Shown: in pieces, positions 11,130-23,464 of the stretch
Position numbering within the stretch: position 1 is the first letter of the stretch
Layout: every line of letters begins with the position of its first letter
Assembly (NCBI RefSeq): GCF_000711695.1
Contig: NW_013546991.1
Span: forward strand, 91,450 to 155,449
Origin: Tilletiaria anomala UBC 951
Taxonomy: Eukaryota > Basidiomycota > Exobasidiomycetes > Georgefischeriales > Tilletiariaceae
Reading direction: 5' to 3'
DNA length: 64,000 nucleotides
Program-made: the position numbers and the translations under genes
The notes under the pieces: model-generated
What the model was told of the DNA's origin: nothing
Database searches by the model: none
The model's input: the letters and a program-made list of their open reading frames with translations, nothing else

Positions 11130-13687
11130 ATGTCACAAACCGTCCCGGCGCCACTGCCGCAGGGTGCCGGCTACGCTGTCCTCGTCGCCTTCGGCTTCGC
11201 CTTTGCGGCCGTCATGGTCTACATCACTCACCTGCTCCGGCTGTACAATAATGAGAATAACGCGAGGGTGAGCTATCTTTCTCAGCCAAAGACACTTTGT
11301 CACTCCCGCGATGCTGACATTTATCTTCGCATCTGTTCCGGTTTGATCATGCAAGTTCGAGACGTTCGCGACCGCAGGTCGGAAGATCGGCACCGGCTTG
11401 ACTTGCACGGCAGTTCTCTCATCTTGGCTGTGGTCCACCGCTGTGCTCAGTAGTACAGTGGTGACGTACAACTTTGGCTTGGCTGGAAGCTACTGGTTTG
11501 GAGCTGGCTGCCTTGTGCAGGTGAGTGTGCGATCGGAGTTGGCTCTGTAGTCCTGCAAGCTGCCGAAGCTTATACACCTAATTGGTTCACTTTGCCGTTT
11601 GCCTTAGATTACCTTCTTTGCCGTCGTCGCCATCCAATCGAAACTCAAGACGCCTCATGCCCACACCATCTTGGAGGTCGTCAAGTCGCGCTATGGAACA
11701 ACAGCACACGTGCTGTACACTTTGTGAGTGCTCAGTGTAATAATTTCCGGTAAGGATATTTGAGTAGCTGATGGATTTCGTGCGATGGCTTAAGCCTGTG
11801 CTTGCTCAACAACCTCATCGCATACGTCAACATGGTACTTGGCGCTTCGGCAACCATTGCTTCCGTGACGGGGATGTCAATCATTGCCGCCTTGTGGCTC
11901 CTTCCAATTAGCGTCGTTATATACACTCTGAGCGGTGGCCTGAAGAGCACGTTTTTGGCAGATTACCTGCACACAACGGTCAGTTCATCTGTTCAGTCCT
12001 CCCGCGATGAAAGTTGTCGCTGACGTCTGCGTCAGTGTCACTTCCTCACCCGCTCCCTCGAGTGCAGGCCCTGCTGATCATCGTCTGCTGGCTCTCCTTC
12101 AAGACGCTTTCCAATCCAGAGATCCAGTCGATCCACGGGTTGTACGAGCTTGCCACGGTGGCCGCAGCCAAGACGCCTGTGAAGGGCAACTACGGCGGCT
12201 CGTACCTCACGCTCGCCTCACCTTCTGCGCTGCAATTTGGCGTTCTGCACACGCTGGGAAACTTTGGTCTCGTCCTAATGGATTCATCCTACTGGCAAAA
12301 GGCGTACTCGGCAGACATCGCCGCCGCTGTGCCCGGCTACATTGCCGCCGGCGTTCTCTACTTCTCCGTCCCCGCGCTCCTCGGTGGCGTCGTCGGACTC
12401 GCAGCCGTCGGCCTCTCGAACAACAACTCGCCGATCTGGCCCACCATGGGCCGCGCCCTTACCGACACCGAGCTCAACAACGGTCTCCCGCTCGCATACT
12501 GCGCCCAGGCAGTCGCAGGAAAAGGTGGCGCCGTTGCTGTCCTCATTCTCATATTCATGGCCGTCACAAGCACGACCAGTGCCCAGCTCGTCGCTGTTGG
12601 CTCCACCTTCTCTTCCGATATCTATCACTCGTACATCAACACGAACGCAAGTGAGAAGTGGATCATCCGAATGACACACCTCGGCGTCATCCTCTTTGCT
12701 GTTCTCGCTACAGGTGAGCATGCAAGGTGTACCAACCACCCAGTGCCAGTATCCGCGCGATCTGACGTCATGTACATTGCTTCTGTTGCAGTCCTCGCTG
12801 TCGTCTTCCAAGTCATAGGCCTGAGCCTCATCTGGACGCTGTACTTTTTGGGGATCATCGTGTGCCCAGGTATGGTCACCATCTCCCTTACTGTGCTCTG
12901 GAAGCGGCAAACGTGGGCCGCCGCCGTGATCTCGCCACTCGTCGGCCTGGTCGGTGGCCTGGCAACCTGGCTCGCCACCGCGCACCACTACTACGGCACG
13001 CTGGACGTCACCACCACCGGCGAGATCTTGCCGTGCCTGTGGGGTACGATCGTCTCTGCCGTAGTCCCCACGATCTTGTCGCCTGCAATCAGCTTCACTT
13101 TCCCACGCGACAACTTTGACTGGGAGCGCTTCTCAGACATTAAGCTGATCTCCGACGACACTGCGTCAGAGATCGTCGAAAAGACTGGGGTGACCGCCTC
13201 GCAAAAGACCTTCATGCGCAAACAGTCCTTCATCGCTTCCATCGCATCGCTCGTTCTGTTCCTCGGCGTCTGGGTCATCACCCCCTTCTCCCTGTACGGG
13301 GCGCGATACGTCTTCTCAAGACCTTTCTTCACCGGCTGGGTGGTTGTAATGAGTATATGGGCGCTGTTGACTCTCCTTTTCGGTACGCATAGCTTGTTCG
13401 TGGAGCATGATGGAGTAGATACCAGCAAAACTAATTTTCAGTTAACTTTTACATCTGCAGTCGTGTTCCTGCCACCAATCGAGGGCCGCAACGTGATCAT
13501 GCGCGTCTTCCTTGGGGCGATTGGCAAGGCCCCACCCGTTGCAGACGATGCCAATGTACCCGAGACGCCTGAGGGTGCGCGCAGCAGAAGCCCTGCAGCG
13601 AGCGTCGCGCCGACGCTCGACCCGGCTGCAACGGTCACACCGCCGTCACGATCCTCGCAAGATGCCAAAGTCAGCAAGGCCGCTTGA
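11130..13687 (+). CDS. DUR3: Urea active transporter, SSS family (Dur3-like)
   Basis: Seven exons (11130-11267, 11356-11520, 11608-11723, 11795-11978, 12068-12713, 12792-13382, 13461-13687) join to 688 aa, close to yeast Dur3 (735 aa). Two of the introns (12714-12791 and 13383-13460) are exactly 78 bp and lack stops, so naive translation reads through them. The start sits in CACCATGTC. Family features are NNENNARFETFATAGRKIGTGLT after TM1, WLWSTAVLSSTVVTYNFGLAG, the LVLMDSSYWQKAYSA loop and VTSTTSAQLVAVGSTFSSDIY, together with about 15 membrane segments. Dur3 couples urea (and in yeast polyamine) uptake at the plasma membrane to sodium or proton flux. Its neighbour is a purine permease, so both routes to urea nitrogen are side by side. 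The soluble C-terminal tail is Ala/Pro-rich. Confidence 0.93.
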
Positions 13688-13892
13688 AAGCAAACAGTAG
13701 ACACTTGTAAAAATGCGACTACACTTTCCTCACACACGTGATCAACTTCGGCCGGGTCTACAGGCCAAAAGTGACCTTGTGTATTGGATGTAGCGATGAG
13801 AAACCCGCAAAAAGGAGAAAGTATCCGAAACGCGCCTGTGTATATACTTCGCGCGTGCATACAGTATACGTGCTTGCCGGCTTGTGCCTTCA

Positions 13893-15749
13893 CTATGCGT
13901 CTTCTACCTGCTGCGCCGCTTCGTGGGCATCCAGACCGAATCGCCGCTTGACGAGCCTGCAGTTGGATTAGAATGCACTTAGCAACCGCTTTGATTCCAG
14001 GAACGGGTGTTGATGTCGCGGTAAAAGACGTGAGCATTGCGCGTCTACTCACTTGACTTCCTCTGGATCACCTGTATTCTTGGTGAGCTCGTCGCTGATC
14101 TTGACTGTCGGCTTACCGTTGAGCGAATACATCTTGATGACAATATTCAGCGCCTTGCTCTTCTCCCCTTTTCCTCTGCTGTGCGCGTCCAAGATATCTT
14201 GTGTTGTTGCGATTGACGAGGAAGCCTTGTTGGAAGAACTGTCTCGTATGGCGGACGCGGCAATTTTGTTCGGTGCTGCGGCCACGGGCGAGACGGTGGA
14301 CAACTTGCGAAAATCATTTGTGAGGTTCGTGCCGACGCCGAACCCGGCACCGATGCCGATCTCGTTTGCGTAGGATGCAAGCTCGATGCATCTTTCAACA
14401 TCCAGGCCTGGAAAGCAGCACAGTGAGCGTTCAAGTTGTATAAGATTATAAGAACAGAGGCTTAGGGCTCACCATCGGAGAAGATGATGACTTTACTCTT
14501 CGGATCCACACCAAGACGCTGGTACTCCTGTTTGGCGCGCCTAGCGAATGCCTTGCTATCGCCACTGTCCTGCCTGACGCCTCTCCAGCGCCGCATGATC
14601 TCTTTGCCATTTTGCGCGTCACTGCTCTCGGCTTTGCCGCTATTACCATCCTCATCATCGCGGAGGAGATCCTTCCAGAATACCTCGGTGCTGAACGTAT
14701 CCGTCAACGCGATAGTCAAGTCTTCGCTTGGATTGGTAGGTGTGAACGCTGGGGGGGCATATACTTCATCCCATTTCCGCAGCGACGTGAGATTGATGCG
14801 GTCGTAGCCCTCTAGCGCTGCGAGTGCCATTGTCCACTCATGTGCCACGGTCCCGACGGGAATGATGTCGAACAGCCGCGCAAAGTGGACATTGGATGTG
14901 CCGAGCATTTTCCCAGTACCGATAGATTGCGAAAGTGCCTCGCGCTCGCCGCGAAGGAGTCCTTGCATGACGCTTCGATGGGTCTCATACGATCGTCGCC
15001 GTCGAGAGCCGAATTCGGAAAACTTGATCCCGGCTGCTATCAGCCGATTTGCTTTGCTAGCAGCAAGTTCTTATCCAGCAGCACGCAGTGTATTTAGCGG
15101 TCAAGATTTAGTGGAGGTCAGCAAAATTCATATTTAGCTCACCCTCTTGCCCGTCCATTGTCCAGTCCGTGTCAACCAGCTCGAAATACGCCTGACTGAC
15201 AATGGACATAAGCGGAACCTCGTAAAGGATGACGTCTTTCCATTTACCCTCGACTTTTATCTGCAAATCCACGAGATCATCTGACACATTGACTTCGCTC
15301 ACGATCACCTCCTCTTCAGGCTTGAACCGAAATGCCTGTAGGTAGTCAAGGTAGCGTGGTTGCAAATAAGGGCAGCGTTCAGAAAGCCATGCTCTCTCCA
15401 CTGCGGTGAGCTGTAAGGAAGACAGTGAAAATATGGAGCTGCGAATGGCGTTCACAGCTGCAGGCGTGAACTTCATGTTCATCGAGCGATTTGTGAAGCG
15501 GTCTGTGGAGGATCCGTCGTCGTCGCTCCGTAGTCAGCAGAGAGCAAGGGGCAGCCCTGTGATAAGATTCTGCTGCTCACAAGAGACATCTGCATCAGGA
15601 TAATGCTCCAAGACGGCCTGCTGCATGGTCAGCTTGTACAGATCCGTGTCGATGATCGAGCGCACAGCCGGTGGTCCGCCAGCAGAGGCGGGGACTCCTT
15701 TGGAGGAGGCCGCTCCGTGCTGCGCGCTGGTCATTGTAGTCACTCTCAT
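13893..15749 (-). CDS. NPT1: Nicotinate phosphoribosyltransferase
   Basis: Five exons (15749-15581, 15502-15143, 15051-14473, 14407-14053, 13956-13893) give 508 aa. The enzyme makes nicotinate mononucleotide from nicotinate and PRPP, the salvage entry to NAD. Visible landmarks are IIDTDLYKLTMQQAVLEHYP at the N-terminus, YRFTNRS across the first splice join, IKFSEFGSRRRRSYETH, GTSNVHFARLFDIIPVGTVAHEW (which holds the phosphorylated His of the family), GVRQDSGD and FGVGTNLTNDFRK. The last exon is only 64 nt and adds LVKRRFGLDAHEAAQQVEDA after GDPEEVK. The start at 15749 (MRVTTMTSAQ) could instead be the second ATG at 15734. A Ser/Ala-rich insert near residue 450 is unusual compared with the yeast enzyme. 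Confidence 0.94.
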
Positions 15750-16464
15750 CCCTCGAAGGTTTCAGGGTTCGATAGCGCCAATGTGGGAAAGCAGAGCTGT
15801 GCAAAAACTTGTTGCTTCAACTCGGCGGGTGCCGATCAATGGGGTGAGGCGAAGGGATGCGAATAGCACTGCCTGATGTCTACCTTCGAGTCACCAGCCA
15901 TATCAACAATCTATATCTCAATATGATGTCTTACCTAATGTTATCGTTTCCCCCACGGCGTAGAATATCGGCGAACCCATTTGGGAATGAAAAAAAAAGA
16001 CGCCGATGTTGCAGATTCATCAAGGCTCGTGCAAAAACGAAGATCCCAGGCCCTGGCTGCCAGCTCTGCTAGGTAACTGGCCTACCTGCACCTCGCTGCG
16101 AACGCCTGTTGTGCTTGGTAGGGCACGGTAATTGGCGAGGCACAGTGCGTGGACGGAGAGATCAACACTAGTGGGCAATGCTGAGGTGTGCTTGCGCTGC
16201 AGACTACCTGGTACACAGCTTCTATCGGCGGTAAAATTTTTGGAACGGCGTTACTTGAACAGCGGCAGCCACCTGACTTTATTCTGCTCCCAGCACCGTC
16301 GGCCAACGACCATAGATTGCGATCTCGATCCCCGAATAGAAGGAGGGAAAATACGGAAGCGCCTCGAGCTACCGTAAAGCTTAAACCACGGTTTTGTATT
16401 AGCGCTATAACGAGGGGAAAGGAAGAAACTCAGCCTGTCTGCGCTGTCTTTGACACCCAAGACT
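15750..16464. other. Divergent intergenic region between NPT1 and malic enzyme
   Basis: About 700 bp separates two divergent genes and must hold both promoters. No coding similarity is evident in any frame, and I see no clear TATA box or repeated motif. Confidence 0.5.
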
Positions 16465-18752
16465 ATGCCGACTCATCTGGCTCGCTCACGAGCGCCGTTC
16501 AGCGCCTCAGCTGCTTTTCGGCTGGGATTCAGGCCATTCAGATGCCCTGCTCGATCGCGCCAGTTATTGACTGTGTCTGCTACGCGCGCAACTGAGCGTT
16601 CGGAGCGGACCGCCTCCGCCGTCTCAACCGCCGAGCGCACCGTGCACCCTTCCAACCCGCCGGGCTCGCGTCCGCTCCCACCGTTGTACATCTCCAAGCA
16701 CGGTTTGGAGGTCCTCGAGGACCCCGTGTATAACTACGGCGCAGCACACTCGGCTGAAGAGAGGCGGAAGCTTAAGCTAGGGTCTTACCTGCCCTCGGCC
16801 GTACATGATCTCCGGACTCAGGTCGATCGGGCGTACAAGCAGCTCCAGCAGCGCCAGGAGATTGCCGAGCTGGGAGACGCAGAGGAGCAGGCGAGCTTGA
16901 TGCAGTACACGTTCTTGCGAAGTCTCAAGGATCAGAACCAGGTGCTTTTCTACGCGTTGCTGCAAGAGAGCCTGAAAGAGACGCTCAAAATCATTTACAC
17001 TCCCGTCGTCGGCGACTCGATCATCAATTTCTCGCGCCTCTTTCGCAGGCCAGACGGCATCTTTCTCTCCTACCCTTCCTACGCCGAGGAAGTCCAGAGC
17101 CGAGGAAGGGATGCAGGGAGGCAGTACATCCGCAATGCGTTGACACACTATGGCGAGCTTGGACCCAACGATGTCGACCTGCTCGTTGCTACCGACGGCG
17201 AAGGAATTTTAGGCATTGGCGACTGGGGGGTCGGTGGCATAAACATTTGCATTGGAAAGAGCTCCATCTATACCCTCGGCGCGGGCATAGACCCGAATCG
17301 GACGCTTTCCATTGCTCTAGACGTTGGAACGAACAATATGCAGCTTAGGGAGGACCCACTCTATCTCGGGTGGAGCCACGATCGCATCACAGGCGAAGAG
17401 TGAGTTTGCGAAACGAGGGAATGAACTCAAGCAGCAACACCTAAACATTTCTTCGCCAGGTATGACAACTTTGTCGACGATTATGTACACGTTGCCGCCT
17501 CCATCTTCCCACACTCTTTGCTACACTTTGAAGACTTCGGCAACGCAAACGCTTTGCGACTGCTAAACCGGTACAAGGATCAAGTAGCCTGCTTCAACGA
17601 CGATGTGCAAGGCACGGGCGCTGTGGCACTTGCGGCTGTCATGAGCGTCTGTAAGGTTAAGAATGAGTATCTCAATGATCAGACCTACGTCGTATTCGGT
17701 GCTGGAACGGCTGGGCTTGGTATCACGAATCGTATCCGCGACGCGCTTTGCACCCGCGAAGGGATGACCAAAGAAGAAGCAGTGCGTGTGGGCGGGTGAC
17801 ATACAGTACTGCCTCAGTCTCTGTCACTAATGTGTTGCTTTTGTTCTCATTACCTCAAGAATAAACGCTTTTATTTGATCGACCGTGAAGGTCTGCTAAC
17901 GAAGAGTATGCAAGGCCTACGTGAGGGCCAGGCGGAATTCGCACGCGACGAGTCGGAAGTTTCCTCATGGTCCAAATCGGTGGACACGGAGGGCTTCAGC
18001 CTCTTGGACGTTGTCAAAAATGCAAAGCCTACTATCTTGATCGGCGTATCGGGCCAGCACGGCACCTTCAACGAGCAAGTCGTCAAGGAGATGTGCAAGC
18101 ACTGCAAGCGCCCTGCCATCTTTCCGCTTTCTAACCCCAGTCGCCTATCTGAAGGCGTCCCAGCGCAGATCAGTGAGTGGTCCAACGGCAAGGCACTCAT
18201 GGCCACCGGCAGCCCCTTCGATCCGGTTGATATCCTTGGTAAGGAAAGGAAGTACATCGTCGCAGGTGAGCACTCTTGTTTGCATATGGTGTTTACCACC
18301 CACCCTCATTTAATGGTCACCGCTTGGCTTATTTCCTGTATTCAATTGCAGAGAGCAACAACGCCATGTTCTACCCAGCGCTAGGACTCGGTGTTGTTGT
18401 CGCCAAAGCCAATAGAGTCTCTGACGCACTTATCGTCGCTGGTGTGGAAGCCCTTGCAAGCCTCAGCCCCGCCCTCAAGGATCCAGAAGATGCACTCCTT
18501 CCGGACCTGCACGATGTGCGCAACATCTCGATGAAGGTGAGTGCTAAGCATTCGCATGCTCTCCTTTTGCAAACGACGGAAAATGACACAATTCTTCGGG
18601 CGTGCCAGGTCGCTGCTGCTGTCGTTCGGGCTGCCCAACAAGAAGGAACGGCACAGGCAAAGGGTCTTCCAGAAACGCTAGAAGGTCTGGAAGAGTACAT
18701 TCGGGATCGCGCGTGGGAACCCCTTTACCGCGAACTACGTCCCAAGTCTTGA
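16465..18752 (+). CDS. Malic enzyme, NAD(P)-dependent, probably mitochondrial
   Basis: Five exons (16465-17399, 17460-17781, 17860-18265, 18352-18536, 18609-18752) join to 663 aa. The enzyme decarboxylates malate to pyruvate with reduction of NAD(P). The N-terminus is rich in Arg, Ser and Ala with no acidic residues for about 35 aa (MPTHLARSRAPFSASAAFRL), typical of a mitochondrial presequence. Family motifs are YTPVVGDSIINFSRLF, VATDGEGILGIGDWGVGG, the metal-site region HFEDFGNANALRLL and FNDDVQGTGAVALA, the nucleotide-binding VVFGAGTAGLGI, and FPLSNPSRLSE. The final intron is 72 bp with no stop and would be translated if missed. I chose the ATG at 16465 because the frame upstream has no ATG. 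NAD versus NADP use is not assigned. Pyruvate and lactate metabolism links it to the neighbouring cytochrome b2 gene. Confidence 0.94.
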
Positions 18753-19038
18753 ACTGGCTAGTGCTAGCGCATGCATAGAAGTGTACTCGTCATTTTTAGT
18801 CAATGCATATAGATTACTCCAAGAACAATCTTGTTTGACAGGCCCAATATTTCCAATATCGAAACGAATGGGCTGGCAGGGGCTGGTTCGACGGAGAGCG
18901 GTTGGTCTGCTAGATACATAGCAAATGAAGTTACAAAGCTGCCTGAGTTGATATGGGCCGATCTACAGGTTTTCAGTATTAAGCCATACAAAAGGTGGGT
19001 GCATGCAAGGAAGACAGGCAGGCACAAGTGGCGACAAC

Positions 19039-20905
19039 TTATAGCTTGCTCATCTTATCAGCAATGTCGGCGATCGTAGCCGCATCACCCGCTTTACCGA
19101 TGGCGGTGCTCATCTTTTCATACACCTGCGAGCCGGAGCTTTCCGGTACGGTGTTGGTATGCGTGTAGAGCGCGCGCGTGTCGACCATCTCTGGAACAAC
19201 GTCCTTGAGCGTCGGCGCACCGAGGAGGCGCATGTTCATTTCCTATCGAAACAAAAAAGAAGGAATACGATGTGAGTCCATTGGGTCAACGATGTGATCT
19301 GTGCCGAGCGTTGCGCCACGTACCATCTCCGCCTTGAGCAGCTGAATAGCGTGCTGCACGCCCTGCCAACCGTACGAAGAGTACGCGTACAGGAACGGCC
19401 GACCGATGCCGACGGCAGTGGCCCCCATGGCGACAGCCTTGAGAATGTCCGTTGCGCGCCGGAAGCCTCCGTCAACAAAGATCTGGAACATGGGGTTGGG
19501 GAAGAGGCCACGCTCGCGCAGCTTTGGCACGACCTCGCCGAGCACTTCGATCCCGCTGCGCGCGTAGTCGAGCTGCCGCCCGCCGTGATTGGACAGGACG
19601 ATGCCGTTGAGACCGAGCTCAGCAGCCATCACTGCGTCCTCCCACGTCTGGACGCCCTTGAGAATGATGGGCATGCGTGTGATGCTCCGGAACCAGTTCA
19701 GGTCGTCCCACGACAAGCTCGGGTCAATGAAGCTCGAGATAGCGCGCGCAGCGCCCTGGCTCCGGTCGACATTGTCCTTGTTATCATTCTGCACGCGTGA
19801 GCCGACATCATCGAACTTCATGCGCATATCTTTCTCCCTGCGTCCGAGCTGCGGCGCGTCAACGGTGATGAAGAGTGCCTTGACGCCGCGCTCCTCGGCC
19901 TTGCGCACGATCTTCTCCGTGATAGCGCGGTTCGAGTTGACGTACAGCTGGAAAAACTGGACCTGGTTCTCGTCGATGCGTGCATCGACCAGCTCGTCGA
20001 ATGAACAGCTGGCGAGCGTGGGAATCATTTGGATGATCTTCTCCTTTCCTGCGGCAATGGTCAGATTCTTCTCGCCGTCCGGGTGGCCGAGCTTGCCGAG
20101 GGCGGTGGCGGTGATGTAGAGGGGCATACTGCACTTGTGGCCGAGGATGCTGGTGCTAAAGTCGATCTTGCTCACGTCTCGCAGGATGCGCGGACGGAAC
20201 CAGATCCGGCCGAATGCGCCACTGTTCTCGCGCATGGTCACCTCGTCGTCTGCACCGGAAGAGTAGTATGCCCAGGCGGTAGGCTTCAGCACACGCTTGG
20301 CAACCACTTCAAAGTCGTACAGGTTGAGGCAGAGCTCCATTGGGGGGATCTTATCCTCTTTTATAGAAGGTCCGACCTCCTTCTTGTCACGCTGTAGCTG
20401 TGCGGCGCCATCCTTGAGCGTGTCCGGATCCACCTTGCCTAGGCATCTTTCCTTTGGAAGGTTCTGTTCGAGCGTTCCAGGGGGATGTATCGGGTCGTAT
20501 TCTTCACTGTGGGTTAAAGATGCCGGAGAGAAATGGGTTAGCATGTGGCAAGCAGACTGAAAGACCGAATTCTAGCGCTTTTCGGAACCCACGTTGCGTC
20601 TTTGCCGGCGTATTTCAAGATGATCTTACTTCCGCCAGGGTGGTCGGGCAGAAATTCCTGCAAAACAGCCCATATGAGTTCTAAGATTCGTCAGTGAAAC
20701 GTTGCTCTACTCCATTCCAATACGCGGCACCCACCGTGACGTCGTAGGCTTCACCTGAGGGGCCGAAGTATCAACGCACTGTCAGAACCTCTATCGGCTC
20801 TCGCTGTCGAGGACAGTTGGTCCAGAGATTCAGACACACACCATGAACGATGACCCAGCAGCTATCCCGGGTGTTGTGTTTCGCAACCTCCTCATATTTC
20901 AGCAT
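19039..20905 (-). CDS. CYB2: L-lactate dehydrogenase (cytochrome b2)
   Basis: Five exons (20905-20842, 20754-20735, 20657-20593, 20506-19324, 19242-19039) join to 511 aa. The first three encode a cytochrome b5 domain: KHNTRDSCWVIVHG, then a 20-nt micro-exon for EAYDVT, then EFLPDHPGGSKIILKYAGKDAT. The heme ligands would be H34 (HPGG) and H57 (DPIHPPG). The rest is the FMN-dependent alpha-hydroxy-acid dehydrogenase barrel, with YYSSGADDEVTMREN, the catalytic SNHGGRQLDYARSG and FVDGGFRRATDILKA. The protein oxidises L-lactate to pyruvate. In yeast it hands electrons to cytochrome c in the intermembrane space. No mitochondrial presequence is seen before the b5 domain, so either an upstream exon is missing or the protein is not targeted like yeast Cyb2. 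Confidence 0.92.
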
Positions 20906-23464
20906 CGTGTCTGTCAGCGTGTGGCGAGGGGATCCTGTGCGTTGATTGCTTGCGCGAGGGTGCCTGGTGCTCCGCGACTGGTTGGACTACGACTTTGGCT
21001 CCGGCAGCGACGACGGAAACGCGAGGTGTATCGATGAGTCGAGCGAAGGGAAAGATCTTTGGTACCAGCGGCGGGTACGGCGTATGCGGGGAATGTCGAA
21101 AATGTGCGGAAGAAAGCCCCCATCCAAGTATGTGAACGGTGATGGTGGGCAAATCAGGGATGGTGTAGATAGTATTGGTGCGCGCACTGCGAATCGCCGA
21201 TGGGTCAAAAGACCTCCAAGCTCGAAACACTGCTCTCGTGCCAAGATTTGTGTCCCCCCACTCATCTCCCCCGCCCTCCCCCGCCCACTCGCAAGTTGGA
21301 CTCATTGTTTCGTGGTACGGTGCAACTAGATGACTCGGTGCTCACTCTCGGCCGAGGAATTCATCCTTGCGATTCCGCATCTACCTGTGACCAGCGTCTT
21401 CGCGTGAGCGTCTGTGAACAACCTTTTGTCGGTTGACCCTCCAACTTCAGAAGGATGTCCGCGCGGACGCAGGTCGGGCGGGGTTACATCAGCGCGCTCA
21501 GACGCGTGTCTGAGCTCTTCACAAGCTGCAGCTGCTCGAAGATCATCCAGCCACACATGCATTCGCCCAAATAAAGCTCCTCCCCCAGGTGCGCAACGCC
21601 GACCGCTGCAGCATGCAACATTGGGACAGGTTGTGCCACAGGAAAGGACGCATAAACCTTCGCCTCGCATGTCGTACAGACAACGCGGTTGGTTGATCGG
21701 ACTGCCACGTCTTGCTGTTGTCGGAGGGTATGCAGATCGAAGAGCTCATAGAGCCATACATAAAGCGATTTTCCGCCTAGTGATGGATTCATCCTTTCGT
21801 CTGCCCCACTGAACACACTGGCCGTCGCACAATCTCGGCAGCGACTAAACCATGATAGTACCATGTGTGCGCAAACGCTGGGGTGGAGGAAATAGAGGAC
21901 AATGGAGAAAGTGTTCTCCCTCTCTCGCATTGCGCCTTGTAAACTCAACGATTGCAGTACAGCTTTGTACACGCGTGTTCAGACGATAAGTGCAGGGCAG
22001 AGCGCACCCTTTTGTCGTCTTTTTAGTCGTCTATCGTCACTTGTCATCGCTCATGCGGTGATGATCCTCGTCATACCCTCCGGTGCTAGCCGACTCGCTC
22101 TTTGTTTGCCTCGTTGGAGCCTGGACTCTGCAAGCACTTCTTGTCTGTCGTTGACGTCGTTGTCGGATCTCCAGCGCCTTGTCGCTCTCTCTGCTGGCGG
22201 CTCTCCGCGGCACCTGGCGCGACCCGCCCCGCCCACACGTGACATGTTTCAGCCATCCGGAGTTTCGGCAGACAAGCCAAAATTGCCGGATCGACAGGAA
22301 CATCATTGGATCATGTGGCCTCCGGAGTACTGGTGATTTGTACGCAGTGTGACCTAGCCTAGGGCTGCCAAATAAAAGACCCTTGGCGCCATGATGCCAG
22401 TTCATCGTGAAACAGCAAAGAAACACCTCCGCATGTGTTCGTGCCTCCTAAACTATCGTCGACGCTCGAGAGGATTCCGCATGCGCAGGTACGTACTTGC
22501 TCGACACCGCAAGGAGATCACGCGTACGATGCCTTCAAAGAAACGCGAAGGTGAATTCGCGATGAGAGGATATGTTAAGCGAATTCGGCAAAGCATGGCG
22601 CATTTTGCAACATGTTGGACGATAGGTCGACGGTCTCGTGCGCATGGACACCCGGCCCGATTCGACAGCCTTAGTATGACCAGGCCCAGGCCACAAAGTC
22701 GAGAATAGTCGAGCTTGATGCCAGCTTGGTGCTCATTATTTGGCTCGTTGGTGCAGGTCAGTTCCTGCAGGTGCTGGCCAAGCGTCTGGGTCAGTAAGAG
22801 AAAGGGGGCCGGCGCAAACTTGCACAAGTTTGGACAGGGCAGCCAGGACGGGGCGGCGATGGAAACGAAAACCACATGTGCGAGTTGGGAAATTCAAGCC
22901 AGTCCAGGTACCGCTACGGCCCGCACATAGTTACCGCAAAACTCGGCGAACGGAGCAAGAGACACATCGCTGCTCGCAATGTAAGAGTAGTCAGTGGTTA
23001 GTAAAGTCAATCGTAACCAAGTCACAACAGGCCGCAACCAGCAGGCAATACAGCAACAAGCCTCTCAGCCCCTGCTCCCTCATGTGCCAAAAGGCACATG
23101 TCATAATGTCGCTCATGTACGTCCATCGACCCCGCTCACTCTGCTGCTCCGACTCCCACGGTTGCGGAACTCCGACTGTCAGATGAGCCTCACACAAGAC
23201 GGCGGCGGAAGGATGATCAGGCAGGTCGCTTCTCCGGCAGCTTCTGGATTTCCGAAATGTCTCCCGATGATGTCGTCTGTTGATCTAATGTTGCTCATTG
23301 ATGATGGCCAAGCTGAAGGTAGGAAGGCGCAGAAGCAGGCTGTGGTATAAATGGAGATCACACATTGGATTCGTTCAGCCCCATTTCGTCCATCATAACA
23401 TCATAGGCTCCCCTCCTTTCACCTTATCGGCTCCGCAAGAATCCCTGAAATCTCAGTAATCACC
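20906..23464. other. 2.6-kb intergenic region
   Basis: The longest frames here (for example 162 aa on the minus strand, 21972-21484) show no recognisable motif or splice-supported continuation. The right part leads into the promoter of the secreted-protein gene. Just upstream of its start are a TATA-like TATAAAT at 23346-23352 and a pyrimidine-rich leader. Confidence 0.5.

Noticed and set aside
12284-12988. 234-aa antisense frame within DUR3
   Set aside because: It is the mirror of a GC-rich coding exon with no family similarity; the sense strand has strong Dur3 conservation.
21484-21972. 162-aa frame on the minus strand as a gene
   Set aside because: No recognisable motif, no splice-supported extension, unusual composition, and it lies in a region rich in random frames.
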